Counted from the stretch's first letter, positions 39,429-48,324 are shown. The stretch: 64,000 nt of DNA from Ponticoccus litoralis (GCF_039769985.1 NZ_JBDNCH010000004.1:434001-498000), one strand, 5' to 3'. Made by a program: numbers and translations. The notes: generated by a model not told the origin, from the sequence alone.

Positions 39429-40423
39429 TCAGTTGCCGAGCGCGTTGATCTGGTCCAGCACGCCCTCGGGCCAGGCACCGCGAATTCGGTGCCCTGGTAC
39501 TGCGCCTGAACATGCGTGCGGAAGGCCGCGAGGTCGGGCTCATAGATCTCCAGCCCGTTCTCGCGCAGGAAGGACACCAGCTCTTCCTCTTTCGCAAGCT
39601 GGTTCTGGCGCCCGGATTCGGCGGCCGCATCTGCCGCCTCCTGCACCGCCGCCTGCTGATCGGCACGCAGCCCGTCCCAGAGTTCCTTGGAGAAGGCCAC
39701 GTAGTTCAGATCGACCAGATGCGAGGTCAGCGCGATCTGGCAGGTCACCTCGTAGAACTTGGAATCCACCACGGTGGGCAGCGGATTGTCCTGCCCGTCG
39801 ACCGAGCCGGTCTGCAGCGCGGTATAGACTTCGGTGAAGGACATCGGCGTCGGGTTCGCACCAAGCGCCTTGCCCAGGAACTGCCATGCATCGGTGCCCG
39901 GCATCCGCAGGTTGATCCCGCTCAGGTCCTCCGGGGTCTGCACGTCCACCTCGTCGCGGCACTGCCGCAGATTGACGTGCCGACGCCCCAGATACATCAC
40001 CGTCAGAAGCTTCACGCCAAGCTCGTCCTCGACCTTCTGCTTGAACGGGTCCATCAGCGGATCGTTGAAGACGGCAACCTGATGCGCCGCATCCTGGTGC
40101 ACGTAGCCGGTGGCGAAGATCGAGAACTCGGGAAAGAACTGCGCCAGCTCCTGCGCCGATGCGATCGACATTTCCAGGTCGCCCGAGGCGATGGCCTCGA
40201 GCTCCGAGCCCTGCGCGATGAGCGAGCCGTTGTAATGCGGCTGGTAGGTGATGAACTCCGAGACAGCCGGGGCGAAGACCTCGGCCAGCGCAACCGAACG
40301 CTGGTCGGTTTCCGATGCCGGGGTCGACATCCGCACCGTCACCGTGTCCTGCGCCACGACCGGCGTCGCGAAAACTGCCGCCGTCGCCAGCGCCATCGCG
40401 CCTGTTCTGAAAATCTGTGTCAT
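39429..40423 (-). CDS. TRAP transporter solute-binding protein (DctP), frame interrupted at the end
   Basis: Corrected length is 330 residues. Signal peptide MTQIFRTGAMALATAAVFATPVVAQ, then the DctP fold with the conserved arginine in GINLRMPGTDAWQFLGKALGANPTPM and TGSVDGQDNPLPTV. The frame breaks at plus-strand GGCACC (39474-39479), minus GGTGCC; removing two bases gives EFAAWPEGVLDQINALGN and stop 39429. The adjacent aldolase suggests a sugar acid or keto-sugar-acid ligand. Confidence 0.82.
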
Positions 40424-40463
40424 GTTTCCTCCTCCGGTATTGGCAGGGCCTGCGCCCTTGCTG

Positions 40464-41121
40464 TTATTCGAACTCCAGCGCCCTACTCCTCGCGCTGTTG
40501 ATATGGGCCTGGACGCACCGCGATGGTCGCCGCCTCGTCCCGGGCAATCAGAGCATCGACGATGGGCATATGTTCGTCCATGACCGAAACCACCAGTTCG
40601 GGCAGCATCCGGGTGTTCTCGTTGCGGATCAAGCGGATCTTGATCGAGTTTACCCGGTAGATGTCCGAAACGATGCGGTTCTGCATGTGATCGACCACAT
40701 GGTCGTGAAAGGCCCAGTCCATGCGCTGCGCCCGGTCCAGCACATCCGGCGTCACCCCGCCTGCGGCCTCCTCCCGGATTTCCGCGTGCTCGCGGGCGAT
40801 ACGCGCCAGATCGTCCGGCTGCGCGGTCCGGCAGAAGCCGGCGAAGGCTTCTGCCTCGATGATGCGGCGCAGCTGAAACGCGTTGCGGATCAGGTCGAGG
40901 TCGATCGACAGGATCTGCAGTCCGCGTTTCGGCGAGGTGCGGATCAGCCCGTCGGCCTCTAGCCGCGGGATCATCTCGCGGATGGCGCCCAGCGGCATGC
41001 CCGTCAGCTCGACCAGCTCACGCTGCGACACGAACTGACCCGGCTGGATATCCCGCGACAGAAGCTTGTCCGTGAAGCTTGAATAGGCGTGATCGCGCTG
41101 CCGGGCCACCGGTTCGCCCAT
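40464..41121 (-). CDS. GntR-family (FCD) regulator, frame shifted near the C-terminus
   Basis: About 218 residues after correction. Winged HTH at about residues 12-70 (DIQPGQFVSQRELVELTG, AIREMIPRLEADGL), then an FCD domain with FQLRRIIEAEAFAGF and the histidines in WAFHDHVVDHM and VMDEHMPIVDAL. In the raw frame it ends at 40483 with an unusual tail. A one-base change at CGCACCG (40514-40520) gives the more normal AHINSARSRALEFE and stop 40464. It starts 1 bp after the aldolase stop and precedes dctP, so it regulates its own operon. Confidence 0.72.
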
Positions 41122-41122
41122 C

Positions 41123-41984
41123 TCAGGCCTCGGTCTTCTCTTGCATCGGCAGCGTCGCGCGCTCGGCCTCGCCGAGCGATGTAAGCGGCGGGCGCATCCG
41201 TTCCCGTGCGGGCTCTGCGCTGCGCGCGGCCAGCACCGCCTTCAGTGCCGGGATCACCGGCTTCGCCACGATCCGCGAAACCTCGGCGCTCAGCTCCGGG
41301 TCTTCGGTGGCGGTCTCCACGATGCGGACCATCCGCTCGGGGTACAGGTTCGCCATCCCGCAGATCGCGCCCCCGGCACCGCGCGCCACGGCACGGTGCA
41401 GAAGCCGTTCGTCTCCGACAAGCACCGTGGTCTTTCCCAGGTCGATCAGCGCCGCGGCGGTTTCCCAGTCGCCGGAGCTGTCTTTGATCGCCCGCACCCG
41501 GTCGGGCGCATGATCGATCAGCCGCTCCACCAGATCGACCGACAGACCCACCCCCGACACCTGCGGGATATGGTAGAGGATGAACCGGGCCCCGGGATCG
41601 GCCCGCGCGAAGAGCTCTGCATGCCAGTGCAAACAGACCGTCGTCGCTGCATCCCTTGAAGTAGAACGGCGGCAGCAGCAGGAACGACTGGATGCCACGG
41701 CGGGTGCCCTGCGCCACCTGCTCCAGGGCATCGGCAAGCGCGGTCGCACAGACGCCAAGCGTGATCGCCCCCGCCGGGCAGCCGTGCTGCAGCAGCGCGT
41801 CGATCCCCGCCGCGCGTTCCGACAGCCCTACCGAGGCCCCTTCTCCGGTGGTGCCAAAGAGCGTGACGCCCCGGACGCCACGATCCAGAAGGCTTCGCGC
41901 GTGCGTCCCCAGCCGCGCGGTGTCGAGTTCGCCGCGCGCCGTGAAGGGCGTCAGCAAGGCAACCGAGATACCGAAGTGTTCCAA
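41123..41984 (-). CDS. DapA/N-acetylneuraminate-lyase family aldolase, frame interrupted
   Basis: Corrected length is 286 residues, normal for this TIM-barrel family. The pyruvate-binding GTTGEGASVGLSE motif, the tyrosine in FILYHIPQVSG, and the Schiff-base lysine in RVRAIKDSSGDW are present. The frame breaks at plus-strand CCAGTG (41624-41629), minus CACTGG; reading CATGG gives DDGLFAWHAELFARADP. It would cleave or form a 2-keto-3-deoxy acid. It heads the operon with the GntR and TRAP genes, 54 bp from a palindromic operator. Confidence 0.8.
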
Positions 41985-42037
41985 CTGAGATTCTCCTCGT
42001 CTTCGGAGGAAACCTAGCAGGGCAATTCTGATTGCAC

Positions 42038-42053
42038 AACTGACATGTCAGTT
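42038..42053 (-). promoter_or_regulatory. Perfect 16-bp palindrome before the aldolase operon
   Basis: AACTGACATGTCAGTT is fully self-complementary and lies 54 bp upstream of the aldolase start. Its place and symmetry fit an operator for the operon's own GntR (40464-41121). Confidence 0.6.
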
Positions 42054-42410
42054 ATTGATGTTCGGTCGCTTCCTGTACCCGCCTTTCACCAAGACGGTCT
42101 CTCGGATGGCACGCCGGTGCGTCAGTGTCAGTTCACGGTCTGCGGTAAGCCCGAACACCCCGGACATGCACGTTCCACGGCGCCGAATGGATCTGCCGCC
42201 GGGGACGACAAGAGCGGCCCGCCCCGCCATTGTCCCCCGCTCTGGCAGCCCTGCCCTCGCCGCCGCTTCGCAGAATAGGCTGAAGCCCCCGGTGCCGCTG
42301 CTTGCCGTCAGTTTCCCTGTCACCCGCCTGTAAGAGAACACCCTGCGACCTGATCCGGGACGACAGCCCCCACCGGGCACAAGAGGCCCGGTGGGCGGTC
42401 CCGCGCCGGG
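42054..42410. other. Gap between rpiB operon end and aldolase promoter
   Basis: About 360 bp. The uncorrected rpiB frame stays open to 42133, but that part is shifted and shows no RpiB features. No other gene, terminator with T-tract or repeat is evident. Confidence 0.35.
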
Positions 42411-42861
42411 TCAGCCGCGCGCCAGATCCATCGCGTTCAGTTTCTCGACCCGGCGCCGGCAATCGGGGTCGGTCGAGAACTCGGCGGTCAGGAAAGAGCG
42501 CACCAGATCCGCCGCCAGCCAGTGGCCCGATGATCTGGGCGCCGATGCACATCACGTTGACGTCGTCATGTTCGACGCATTGATGCGCGGAATGGGCGTC
42601 GTGGCAGACAGAGGCACGGATGCCCGGCACCTTGTTCGCGGCGATCACCGCGCCGACGCCGGTGCCGCAGACCAGCAACCCGCGCTCGGCCTCGCCCTTC
42701 AGGATCTTGTCGCAGAGCGCCCGCGCGACATCGGGAAAGTCCACCGGCTCCGGGTTGAAGGACCCCACGTCCGTGACCTCGTGCCCCTCGGCGCGGATGG
42801 TCTCGATCACCCCTGCCTTCATCGGGAAGCCCGCGTGATCCGATCCGATAACGATTTTCAT
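42411..42861 (-). CDS. rpiB: Ribose-5-phosphate isomerase B, frame interrupted
   Basis: Corrected length is 149 residues, normal for RpiB/LacAB. The start MKIVIGSDHAGFPMKAGV carries the phosphate-binding DHAG, and the active-site cysteine is in LLVCGTGVGAVIAANK; HDAHSAHQCVEHDDVNVMCIG follows. The frame breaks at plus-strand CCAGTG (42519-42524); reading CATGG gives IIGPWLAADLVRSFL and stop 42411. It is the last gene of a TRAP operon, so the imported compound probably becomes a pentose or tetrose phosphate; RpiB homologues also isomerise other sugars. Confidence 0.83.
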
Positions 42862-42882
42862 GTCAGTCTCCGTGTTGAGAAG

Positions 42883-44157
42883 TCACCGCAACATGCGCGG
42901 CAGCCAGAGGACGAGGTCCTCGGCGAAGGTGATGATGCCGAGGCACAGAAGCAGCGGCACATAGAAGGGCAAGAGCGCCACCAGCAGTTGCCGCAGGCTG
43001 ACCTTGGCGATCGACGACACAAGGAACAGCGACAGGCCCATGGGCGGCGTCAGCAGCCCCAGCATCAGGTTGAAGATCACGATGATGCCCAGATGCACCG
43101 GGTCGATGCCGGCGGCCACCAGCGGCGGCGCGATGATCGGCACCACCAGAAGCGTCGCGGTCGTCGAGTCGAGAAACATGCCTGCGACGAAGAAGATCAG
43201 GTTGGCGATCAGCAGCAGGACAATGGGGCTGGAGGCGAATTGCAGGATGAACTTGGCGAAGTCCTGCGGGATCTGTTCCACCGCGAGGATCCAGCCGAAC
43301 ATGGATGCCGCCGCGACGATGATCAGGATCGCGCTGGTCGACAGCGCCGTGTTGACCGTCGCGGTCCACAGATGCGCCCATGTCAGTTCGCGGTAGAAGA
43401 AGAGCGCGATGAGGATGACATAGACCGCCGTGACGCTGGCCGCCTCTGTGGGCGTGAACCATCCCAGCATCATGCCCGCGATCATCAGCACCGGCGCCAG
43501 CATGGCGGGCAGCGCGGGCCAGAGCGCGGTGAAGACCTCGCCCACCCCGGGCCAGCGCTCGGCGCGCGGCATGTCCTGCACCAGCGCGATGACGAAGGCG
43601 GTCAGCATCAGAAGCCCGATGCAGATCAGCGCCGGGACAATGCCCGCGATCAGAAGCTGGATGATCGAGACGCTGGTGACGGACCCGTAGACGATCAGCG
43701 GGATCGAGGGCGGAAAGATCGGCCCCACCACCGCCGAGGCCGCCGTGACCGCCCCCGCGAAGGGGCCGGAGAAGCCGCGCTTTTTCATGGCGTCGATCTC
43801 GATCCGGCCAAGGCCGCCGATATCGGCCAGCGCCGCGCCGGACATGCCGGAAAAGATCAGGCTGGAGAAGATGTTGACCTGCGCCAGCCCGCCCGGCACC
43901 CGGCCCACCAGCGTATCGGCGAACTTGAAGATGCGGTCGGTCACGCCCGAGAGGTTCATCAGGTTGCCGACGAAGATGAAGACCGGCACCGCCACCAGCG
44001 GAAAGCTGTCGAGCGCATAGGTCACCCGCTGCGCCAGCATGCCCGGCGGCAGGCCCTCCATGAAGACATAGAGGATCGAGGGCAGCAGGATCGCATAGAC
44101 CACCCGCACGCCCAGCATGAAGAGGATCAGGAAGAGGAAGATCAGCACGAGACCCAT
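42883..44157 (-). CDS. TRAP transporter large permease (DctM)
   Basis: A 424-residue DctM with start VLIFLFLILFMLGVRVVYAILL and signature FSGMSGAALADIGGLGRIEID and VGPIFPPSIPLIVYG. Twelve helices expected. The frame is intact. It sits between dctQ (1 bp) and rpiB (21 bp) in one minus-strand operon. Confidence 0.87.
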   Translation of the reverse strand: MGLVLIFLFLILFMLGVRVVYAILLPSILYVFMEGLPPGMLAQRVTYALDSFPLVAVPVFIFVGNLMNLSGVTDRIFKFADTLVGRVPGGLAQVNIFSSLIFSGMSGAALADIGGLGRIEIDAMKKRGFSGPFAGAVTAASAVVGPIFPPSIPLIVYGSVTSVSIIQLLIAGIVPALICIGLLMLTAFVIALVQDMPRAERWPGVGEVFTALWPALPAMLAPVLMIAGMMLGWFTPTEAASVTAVYVILIALFFYRELTWAHLWTATVNTALSTSAILIIVAAASMFGWILAVEQIPQDFAKFILQFASSPIVLLLIANLIFFVAGMFLDSTTATLLVVPIIAPPLVAAGIDPVHLGIIVIFNLMLGLLTPPMGLSLFLVSSIAKVSLRQLLVALLPFYVPLLLCLGIITFAEDLVLWLPRMLR

Positions 44158-44158
44158 G

Positions 44159-44608
44159 TCACAGCTCCCCCGTCTTCAGCTGGATCACGAAGCGGCGCGC
44201 GTGGTAGACGGCGGCCCCCGCGAAGCCCAGACCGGCCGCGCCGAGGAACAGCCAGAAGGGAATGCCCAGCGTCGGCGTCGCGTTGCGCATGTTGCCGGAA
44301 ATGTTCTGCACGGTGATCACCGCCATGGTCACGGAAATGCCCAGCCCGATCAGCGTGTTGATCAGCGCCAGCAGGCGCGGGGCGGGGCTTGGCAGGGCGT
44401 CGCGGATTTCCGTCATGCCGATGTTCTCGCGCGCCGCCACCACCAGCGGGTAGGACACGAAGACCGAGGCGATCAGCAGAACGCGGGTCAGCTCCTCGGC
44501 GCCGATCATGGCACGGCCAAAGACGCCGCGCATGATGACCTGCGCAAAGGGCGTCACCACGAGGGCCGCCACCAGAAGCACGCAGAGGATTTGCAGGGGT
44601 CGGGTCAT
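44159..44608 (-). CDS. TRAP transporter small permease (DctQ)
   Basis: A 149-residue protein with four helices, near residues 5-25, 40-60, 80-100 and 118-138. The start is ATG 44608 after a GGAGG site, shorter than the longest open frame. The RGVFGRAMIGAEELTRVLLI region is typical of DctQ. It forms the permease with the adjacent DctM. Confidence 0.82.
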   Translation of the reverse strand: MTRPLQILCVLLVAALVVTPFAQVIMRGVFGRAMIGAEELTRVLLIASVFVSYPLVVAARENIGMTEIRDALPSPAPRLLALINTLIGLGISVTMAVITVQNISGNMRNATPTLGIPFWLFLGAAGLGFAGAAVYHARRFVIQLKTGEL

Positions 44609-44624
44609 ATCGCCTCCGGTCAGA

Positions 44625-44654
44625 TGCGGGCCGGGGCGCGATGCCCGGCCCGCA
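44625..44654 (-). repeat. Intercistronic hairpin between dctP and dctQ
   Basis: Perfect 11-bp arms TGCGGGCCGGG (44625-44635) and CCCGGCCCGCA (44644-44654) with an 8-nt loop, between the dctP stop (44662) and the dctQ ribosome site. Same position and strength as the stem at 39398. Confidence 0.65.
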
Positions 44655-44661
44655 CATGGGG

Positions 44662-45651
44662 TCATTCGACGGCAGAGATCTGCGCGATGAAGCTTTCGTA
44701 CTCGGGGAAATCAGCGGTGATCTGCGGCAGCACCTTGTCGCGGAAGGCCGCGAGGTCGAGACCGTTGTCCTCGGTGGTGAAGACCATGCCCTTGCCCTCG
44801 AGCTCGGTGATCAGGTCGGCCTCGGAGGCCTGCGCCCATTCCAGCGACTGCTGCGCCTTGTCGTCGAGCACCTTGGTGATCGCCGCGCGCTGGTCCTCGG
44901 TCAGGCCCTGCCACGCGTTCTCGTTCACGAAGACCGCCAGCACCGACTGCATGTGGCCGGTCATCGCGACGTGGCTCTGCACCTCGTGCAGCGCATTGGC
45001 CGAGATCATGGTCAGCGGGTTTTCCTGACCCACCACGAGGCCGGTCATCAGCGCGGTCGGCAGTTCGCTGACCTCGACCGGCGTCGGCGTGGCGCCCATG
45101 CCCTTGATCATCGAGATCCACAGGTCCAGCGGCACGGCGCGGAAGGGTTTGCCGGTCATGTCGTCGGGCGACTTGATCTCGAAGTTCGACGAGATGTGGC
45201 GCGCGCCGCGATAGATGCGGTCGATCACGCGGACGCCGCCCTCTTCGACCAGCCGCTCGTTCAGCGCGATCAGCGCCTCGGAGGTGGCCGGGTCGGTCGC
45301 GGCCAGCGCATGGGCGCCGTCACGGTAGATGAAGGGCGCGTTGAAGACCGCGATCTCGGGCACGATGCGGGCCAGCGAGGCAAAGTCGTGGTGCCCCATG
45401 TGGATCGAGCCCAGCTTCACCCCGTCGACCATCTCGGCCACGTTGCCAAGCTGGCTGGCCGGGAAGACGTTGATGGTCACTTCGCCGTTGGTGGCGGCAT
45501 TGACCTCTTCCGCCGCCTCGGCGGCGAAACGGGTCTGGAAATCGCCCTCGGCGCCGACATGGGCATAGCGCAGATCGGCGGCGGTCGCCTGGGTGCCAAG
45601 CAAGCCGATAGCGGCGGCGGCCATCAGCCGCCGGGTGGATGCGTGAAACAT
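44662..45651 (-). CDS. TRAP transporter solute-binding protein (DctP)
   Basis: A 329-residue periplasmic protein with signal peptide (MFHASTRRLMAAAAIGLLGTQATA). The DctP ligand arginine region is FRAVPLDLWISMIKGMGATPTPVEVSELPTAL, shortened here as DDMTGKPFRAVPLDLW; GLVVGQENPLTMI follows. The frame is intact. With rpiB in the operon, a sugar or sugar acid is likely. It starts 21 bp after the gntR stop. Confidence 0.85.
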   Translation of the reverse strand: MFHASTRRLMAAAAIGLLGTQATAADLRYAHVGAEGDFQTRFAAEAAEEVNAATNGEVTINVFPASQLGNVAEMVDGVKLGSIHMGHHDFASLARIVPEIAVFNAPFIYRDGAHALAATDPATSEALIALNERLVEEGGVRVIDRIYRGARHISSNFEIKSPDDMTGKPFRAVPLDLWISMIKGMGATPTPVEVSELPTALMTGLVVGQENPLTMISANALHEVQSHVAMTGHMQSVLAVFVNENAWQGLTEDQRAAITKVLDDKAQQSLEWAQASEADLITELEGKGMVFTTEDNGLDLAAFRDKVLPQITADFPEYESFIAQISAVE

Positions 45652-45672
45652 TCTCTCCTCCGGTGTTTGTCT

Positions 45673-46428
45673 TCAGGTCGTGTGCGGTGCCCGAAAGTCC
45701 TTGCGTTCGTACTCGGAAATCAGGCTCTGGCGACGCAACTCGTCGCCGATGGCGAAATGCTCCCGCAGCCGCTGGTCGGCCTTGTCGGGATCCTTCCCCA
45801 CGATTGACAGAAACACATCGCGATGCGCCTCCACCAAATCCTGCATGATCGGGCCGCTGCGATAGGTGCGGCGGCGCTCGACATGGCTTTGTTTCAACAG
45901 GTCCGCCAGCGCGCCGTGCAGCACGATCAGCGAGCGTGAATGGCTGGCGGCGACAACCGCCTGATGGAACATGAAATCCGCGTGGCCGCCCTTCTCGGGA
46001 TCGTCGAGCGTATGCAGCAATACGTTCAGCCACTGGCTGATGCGGGCGAGGTCGCGTTCGTTGGCGCGCAAACAGGCCAGCCGGATCGCCTGGCATTCGA
46101 TGGCGATGCGGGCCTGCAGCACGTCGTCCAGAACGTCCTGCTCCTGCGACAGGCAGAAGGTGAAGAAATCCGACATCAGCCCGATATCGACCTTGCCCAC
46201 ATAGGCGCCGGAACCGTGGCGGATATCCAGCACCCCCAGCATCGAGAGCGAACGCATGACTTCGCGCAACAGCGGACGCCCGACGCCCAGTTCGCGCGAC
46301 AGCTCGCGCTCGGACGGCAAGCGGTCGCCCAGTTTCAGCGCGCCCTGCCGCAACCGGGTCATGAAATAGGCCACGACGCGATCGGCGCCCTTCCCGGTTC
46401 CTGATTCCCTGCCTTCAACGCGGTCCAT
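45673..46428 (-). CDS. GntR-family (FadR-type) regulator
   Basis: A 251-residue protein. Winged HTH at about residues 10-80 (LKLGDRLPSERELSRELGVG, LREVMRSLSMLGVLD), followed by an FCD domain (DVLQARIAIECQAIRLA, DFMFHQAVVAASHS). ATG 46428 has GGGAGG before it; the longer frame adds residues with no family match. It is the first gene of the gntR-dctPQM-rpiB operon. The TGGTCCGACCA palindrome upstream matches FadR-type operators. The frame is intact. Confidence 0.83.
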   Translation of the reverse strand: MDRVEGRESGTGKGADRVVAYFMTRLRQGALKLGDRLPSERELSRELGVGRPLLREVMRSLSMLGVLDIRHGSGAYVGKVDIGLMSDFFTFCLSQEQDVLDDVLQARIAIECQAIRLACLRANERDLARISQWLNVLLHTLDDPEKGGHADFMFHQAVVAASHSRSLIVLHGALADLLKQSHVERRRTYRSGPIMQDLVEAHRDVFLSIVGKDPDKADQRLREHFAIGDELRRQSLISEYERKDFRAPHTT

Positions 46429-46589
46429 GCCGGTCCTCCCTGCCCCGCAGAATGGTCCAACACTGTGGGCCACGACAATCCAAGACAGGAATGGCACCCA
46501 AGGATTTCAGCCGCTTTCGGGCAAAGTCTTTTATTAAACCTCTGTAATCATGAATACTTTATGAAAAATCACGACCGAAATCCCGAGCG

Positions 46590-46608
46590 AAAGTGGTCCG
46601 ACCACTTT
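46590..46608 (-). promoter_or_regulatory. FadR/LldR-type GntR operator
   Basis: AAAGTGGTCCGACCACTTT has perfect 8-bp arms around CCG and contains TGGTCCGACCA, which fits the TNGTNNNACNA consensus of FadR-subfamily GntR sites. It lies 160 bp before the gntR start, with AT-rich promoter-like sequence (46520-46570) between them. The remaining gap 46429-46789 shows nothing else. Confidence 0.65.
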
Positions 46609-46789
46609 GGTTCAGCCGCGTCCGTGCCTCTGGTCAACCAGAGCCCCGCCCAAGGGCGCCCTGCCGCATGTCGGTCGTCTTCGGAGGGCCCGCGGCCTCT
46701 TTGCTCTGCCCTGCGCGGTGCGTGGCTGTCACCCTTACCGGAGATGACCGGGCTTGCCGGTCTGGCGGCAGGCCCCCTCCCCTGCCCCG

Positions 46790-48148
46790 TCATGCCGCCT
46801 GGGCTTTCAGCCTGCCGTAGAAGCTGCGCTGAAGATGCAGCTCCCCTGCCCCCGCCTTTGCAACCATGCCGCGGAGATAGCCGCTGGGAGAGGCAACTTC
46901 ACCCGCACAGTGCTTTTCGAAGACAAGCGCCAGGGCCGCCGTTGCCAGCTGTCCGCCCAATCGGACCTGTGCCAGGGTCCAGGCCTGTTCCGAGACCCCG
47001 ATCATCGGTCTGAGCTGCCCGGCAATGCGGTGCAGATCGCCCCAATCTCTCAGGAAGCCGCCCATATTGCGCGCCCAAGAGGCAAATTCGGGACAGGCCT
47101 GCATGACCGTGGACAGATCCACCGGCGCGGGGGTCTTTGGTGCGTCGCTTGCCCTTTCTCTGGGGGTCGCTTCGATCTGATCCCGCGTGCGGGGGCTCGG
47201 CGGAACGGTCGGGAGCTCGGCATTTTCCGTGTCATTACGGGTTACTTGATCAAGTTGATTGGTAATTTGTATGTGGGGTTCGGAATTGGCCTCCCCGGGG
47301 TCCGTTTCCATGGTGTTTTGCGTGCTTTGTCCCCAGGTTTTCTCTGCGTTTTCCACAGCTTGCGGCTGATCTGTCGCTTGCAGATAGGCTGCCTCGACGC
47401 GCTCCAGAAGCTGGGTGAACCAGGCCAGCAATCTTGCGAGCTGTTCCGGGGTCTGGTGGCGGCGCGGAAGGCGTCCCAGAAGCTCTTCAAAGAGATGGGT
47501 GAGCTGCGTCCAGGGGCCGCGCAGGGTCGCGCTGACGGCGGCTTCGATCCGTGCGCGGATCGTCCGGCGCGCGACGGTGATCTGGCGTTTCAGGCGTTGG
47601 CAGAGCGCGCGTTCGGCCTGCAAATCGGCGTACAGGGCCTCGAATTCGGCTGCACGGGCCGAGAGCGGCGACAGGTCGAAGCCATAGGCCTCGACGATGC
47701 GGCCCCCGGCGTCCCGGTGGCCCCAGCGCTTGCCATTGGGGCTGTCCCGGAAAGAGACGACACCCGCCTCGGCAAGCCGCCGCGCGTGGCGCTTGAGCGC
47801 AGACAGGGAAAAGCCGGTCTGCGCCATCAGGTAGGCGTTCGACGCCCAGACGATCGGGCGCTGTCCCTCGTCCCAGTCCTGGGGCTGGCTGAAGGCCCCC
47901 AGCGTGTCCAGCAGCATCATGTCGCCGGCCTTGAGGCCAATGGCGGCCCCTACCCGCTTCACGGCCACGAAAGCCCGCGATTTGGGTACTGCGACCCGTT
48001 CGCCGGCGGCTGCATGGCGCTCTGCGGCGGCAAGGCCGACGGTGGCCTTGCGCCAACCCGACGTGCTCTTGCTGTTGGGCACAGCTCCGCCGGTCTGAGG
48101 CATGATAACCCCAGCTGCCCCGTTGGGGGCATCGATGAATTGTTCCAT
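46790..48148 (-). CDS. repC: Replication initiator RepC
   Basis: A 452-residue RepC of repABC plasmids. The N-terminal winged-helix half has LKAGDMMLLDTLGAFSQPQDW and NAYLMAQTGFSLSALKRHARRLAEAG; the C-terminal half includes WARNMGGFLRDWGDLHRIAGQL and the YLRGMVAKAGAGELHL ending. RepC starts replication, with the origin inside its own gene. It is the last gene of repABC and its expression is limited by the antisense RNA in the repB-repC gap. The frame is intact. Confidence 0.9.
   Translation of the reverse strand: MEQFIDAPNGAAGVIMPQTGGAVPNSKSTSGWRKATVGLAAAERHAAAGERVAVPKSRAFVAVKRVGAAIGLKAGDMMLLDTLGAFSQPQDWDEGQRPIVWASNAYLMAQTGFSLSALKRHARRLAEAGVVSFRDSPNGKRWGHRDAGGRIVEAYGFDLSPLSARAAEFEALYADLQAERALCQRLKRQITVARRTIRARIEAAVSATLRGPWTQLTHLFEELLGRLPRRHQTPEQLARLLAWFTQLLERVEAAYLQATDQPQAVENAEKTWGQSTQNTMETDPGEANSEPHIQITNQLDQVTRNDTENAELPTVPPSPRTRDQIEATPRERASDAPKTPAPVDLSTVMQACPEFASWARNMGGFLRDWGDLHRIAGQLRPMIGVSEQAWTLAQVRLGGQLATAALALVFEKHCAGEVASPSGYLRGMVAKAGAGELHLQRSFYGRLKAQAA
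47220..47360 (-). other. AT-rich part of repC, candidate oriV
   Basis: This stretch is visibly poorer in GC than the rest of repC (for example GTGTCATTACGGGTTACTTG) and corresponds to the poorly conserved linker of the protein. In studied repABC plasmids the origin lies in the AT-rich middle of repC. The assignment is by composition and position only. Confidence 0.4.
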
Positions 48149-48247
48149 CCTGTATCAGCAGACAAAGAAATCCCGTTCGCTCAGGAGCGATTCTTCTTGT
48201 ATGGCGATTCTGTTGGCTGCTAAGTTCCAGGTGTCTAATCTAAGAAT

Positions 48248-48295
48248 TGCGCTTTGCGCAGCAGCCCTCGAAGCTTCGGTTTCGGGGGTTTTCTT
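48248..48295 (+). ncRNA. Candidate antisense ctRNA (inc-alpha) of repABC
   Basis: In the repB-repC gap, opposite to the rep genes, there is a promoter-like pair TTGGCT (48213-48218) and TAATCT (48236-48241) with 17-bp spacing, and about 50 bp later a rho-independent terminator. RepABC plasmids encode a 50-60-nt counter-transcribed RNA exactly here that blocks repC translation. The ends are estimated from the promoter and terminator. Confidence 0.6.
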
Positions 48296-48300
48296 TGTTT
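48265..48300 (+). terminator. Rho-independent terminator of the ctRNA
   Basis: CCCTCGAA (48265-48272) pairs with TTTCGGGG (with one G-T pair), followed by GTTTTCTTTGTTT. It is the best T-tailed hairpin in the window. It lies in the repB-repC gap on the plus strand. Confidence 0.75.
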
Positions 48301-48324
48301 ACCTTTCCTCCTTTCTGCTCGTCC

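Noticed and set aside
38843..40423. Apparent DctP-DctQ fusion of 526 residues
   Set aside because: Correcting the dctP end gives a normal stop at 39429 and a strong hairpin separates it from a normal dctQ start.
42391..44316. Long plus-strand frame of 641 codons opposite DctM and rpiB
   Set aside because: Same antisense-shadow composition; the minus strand holds clear TRAP and RpiB proteins.
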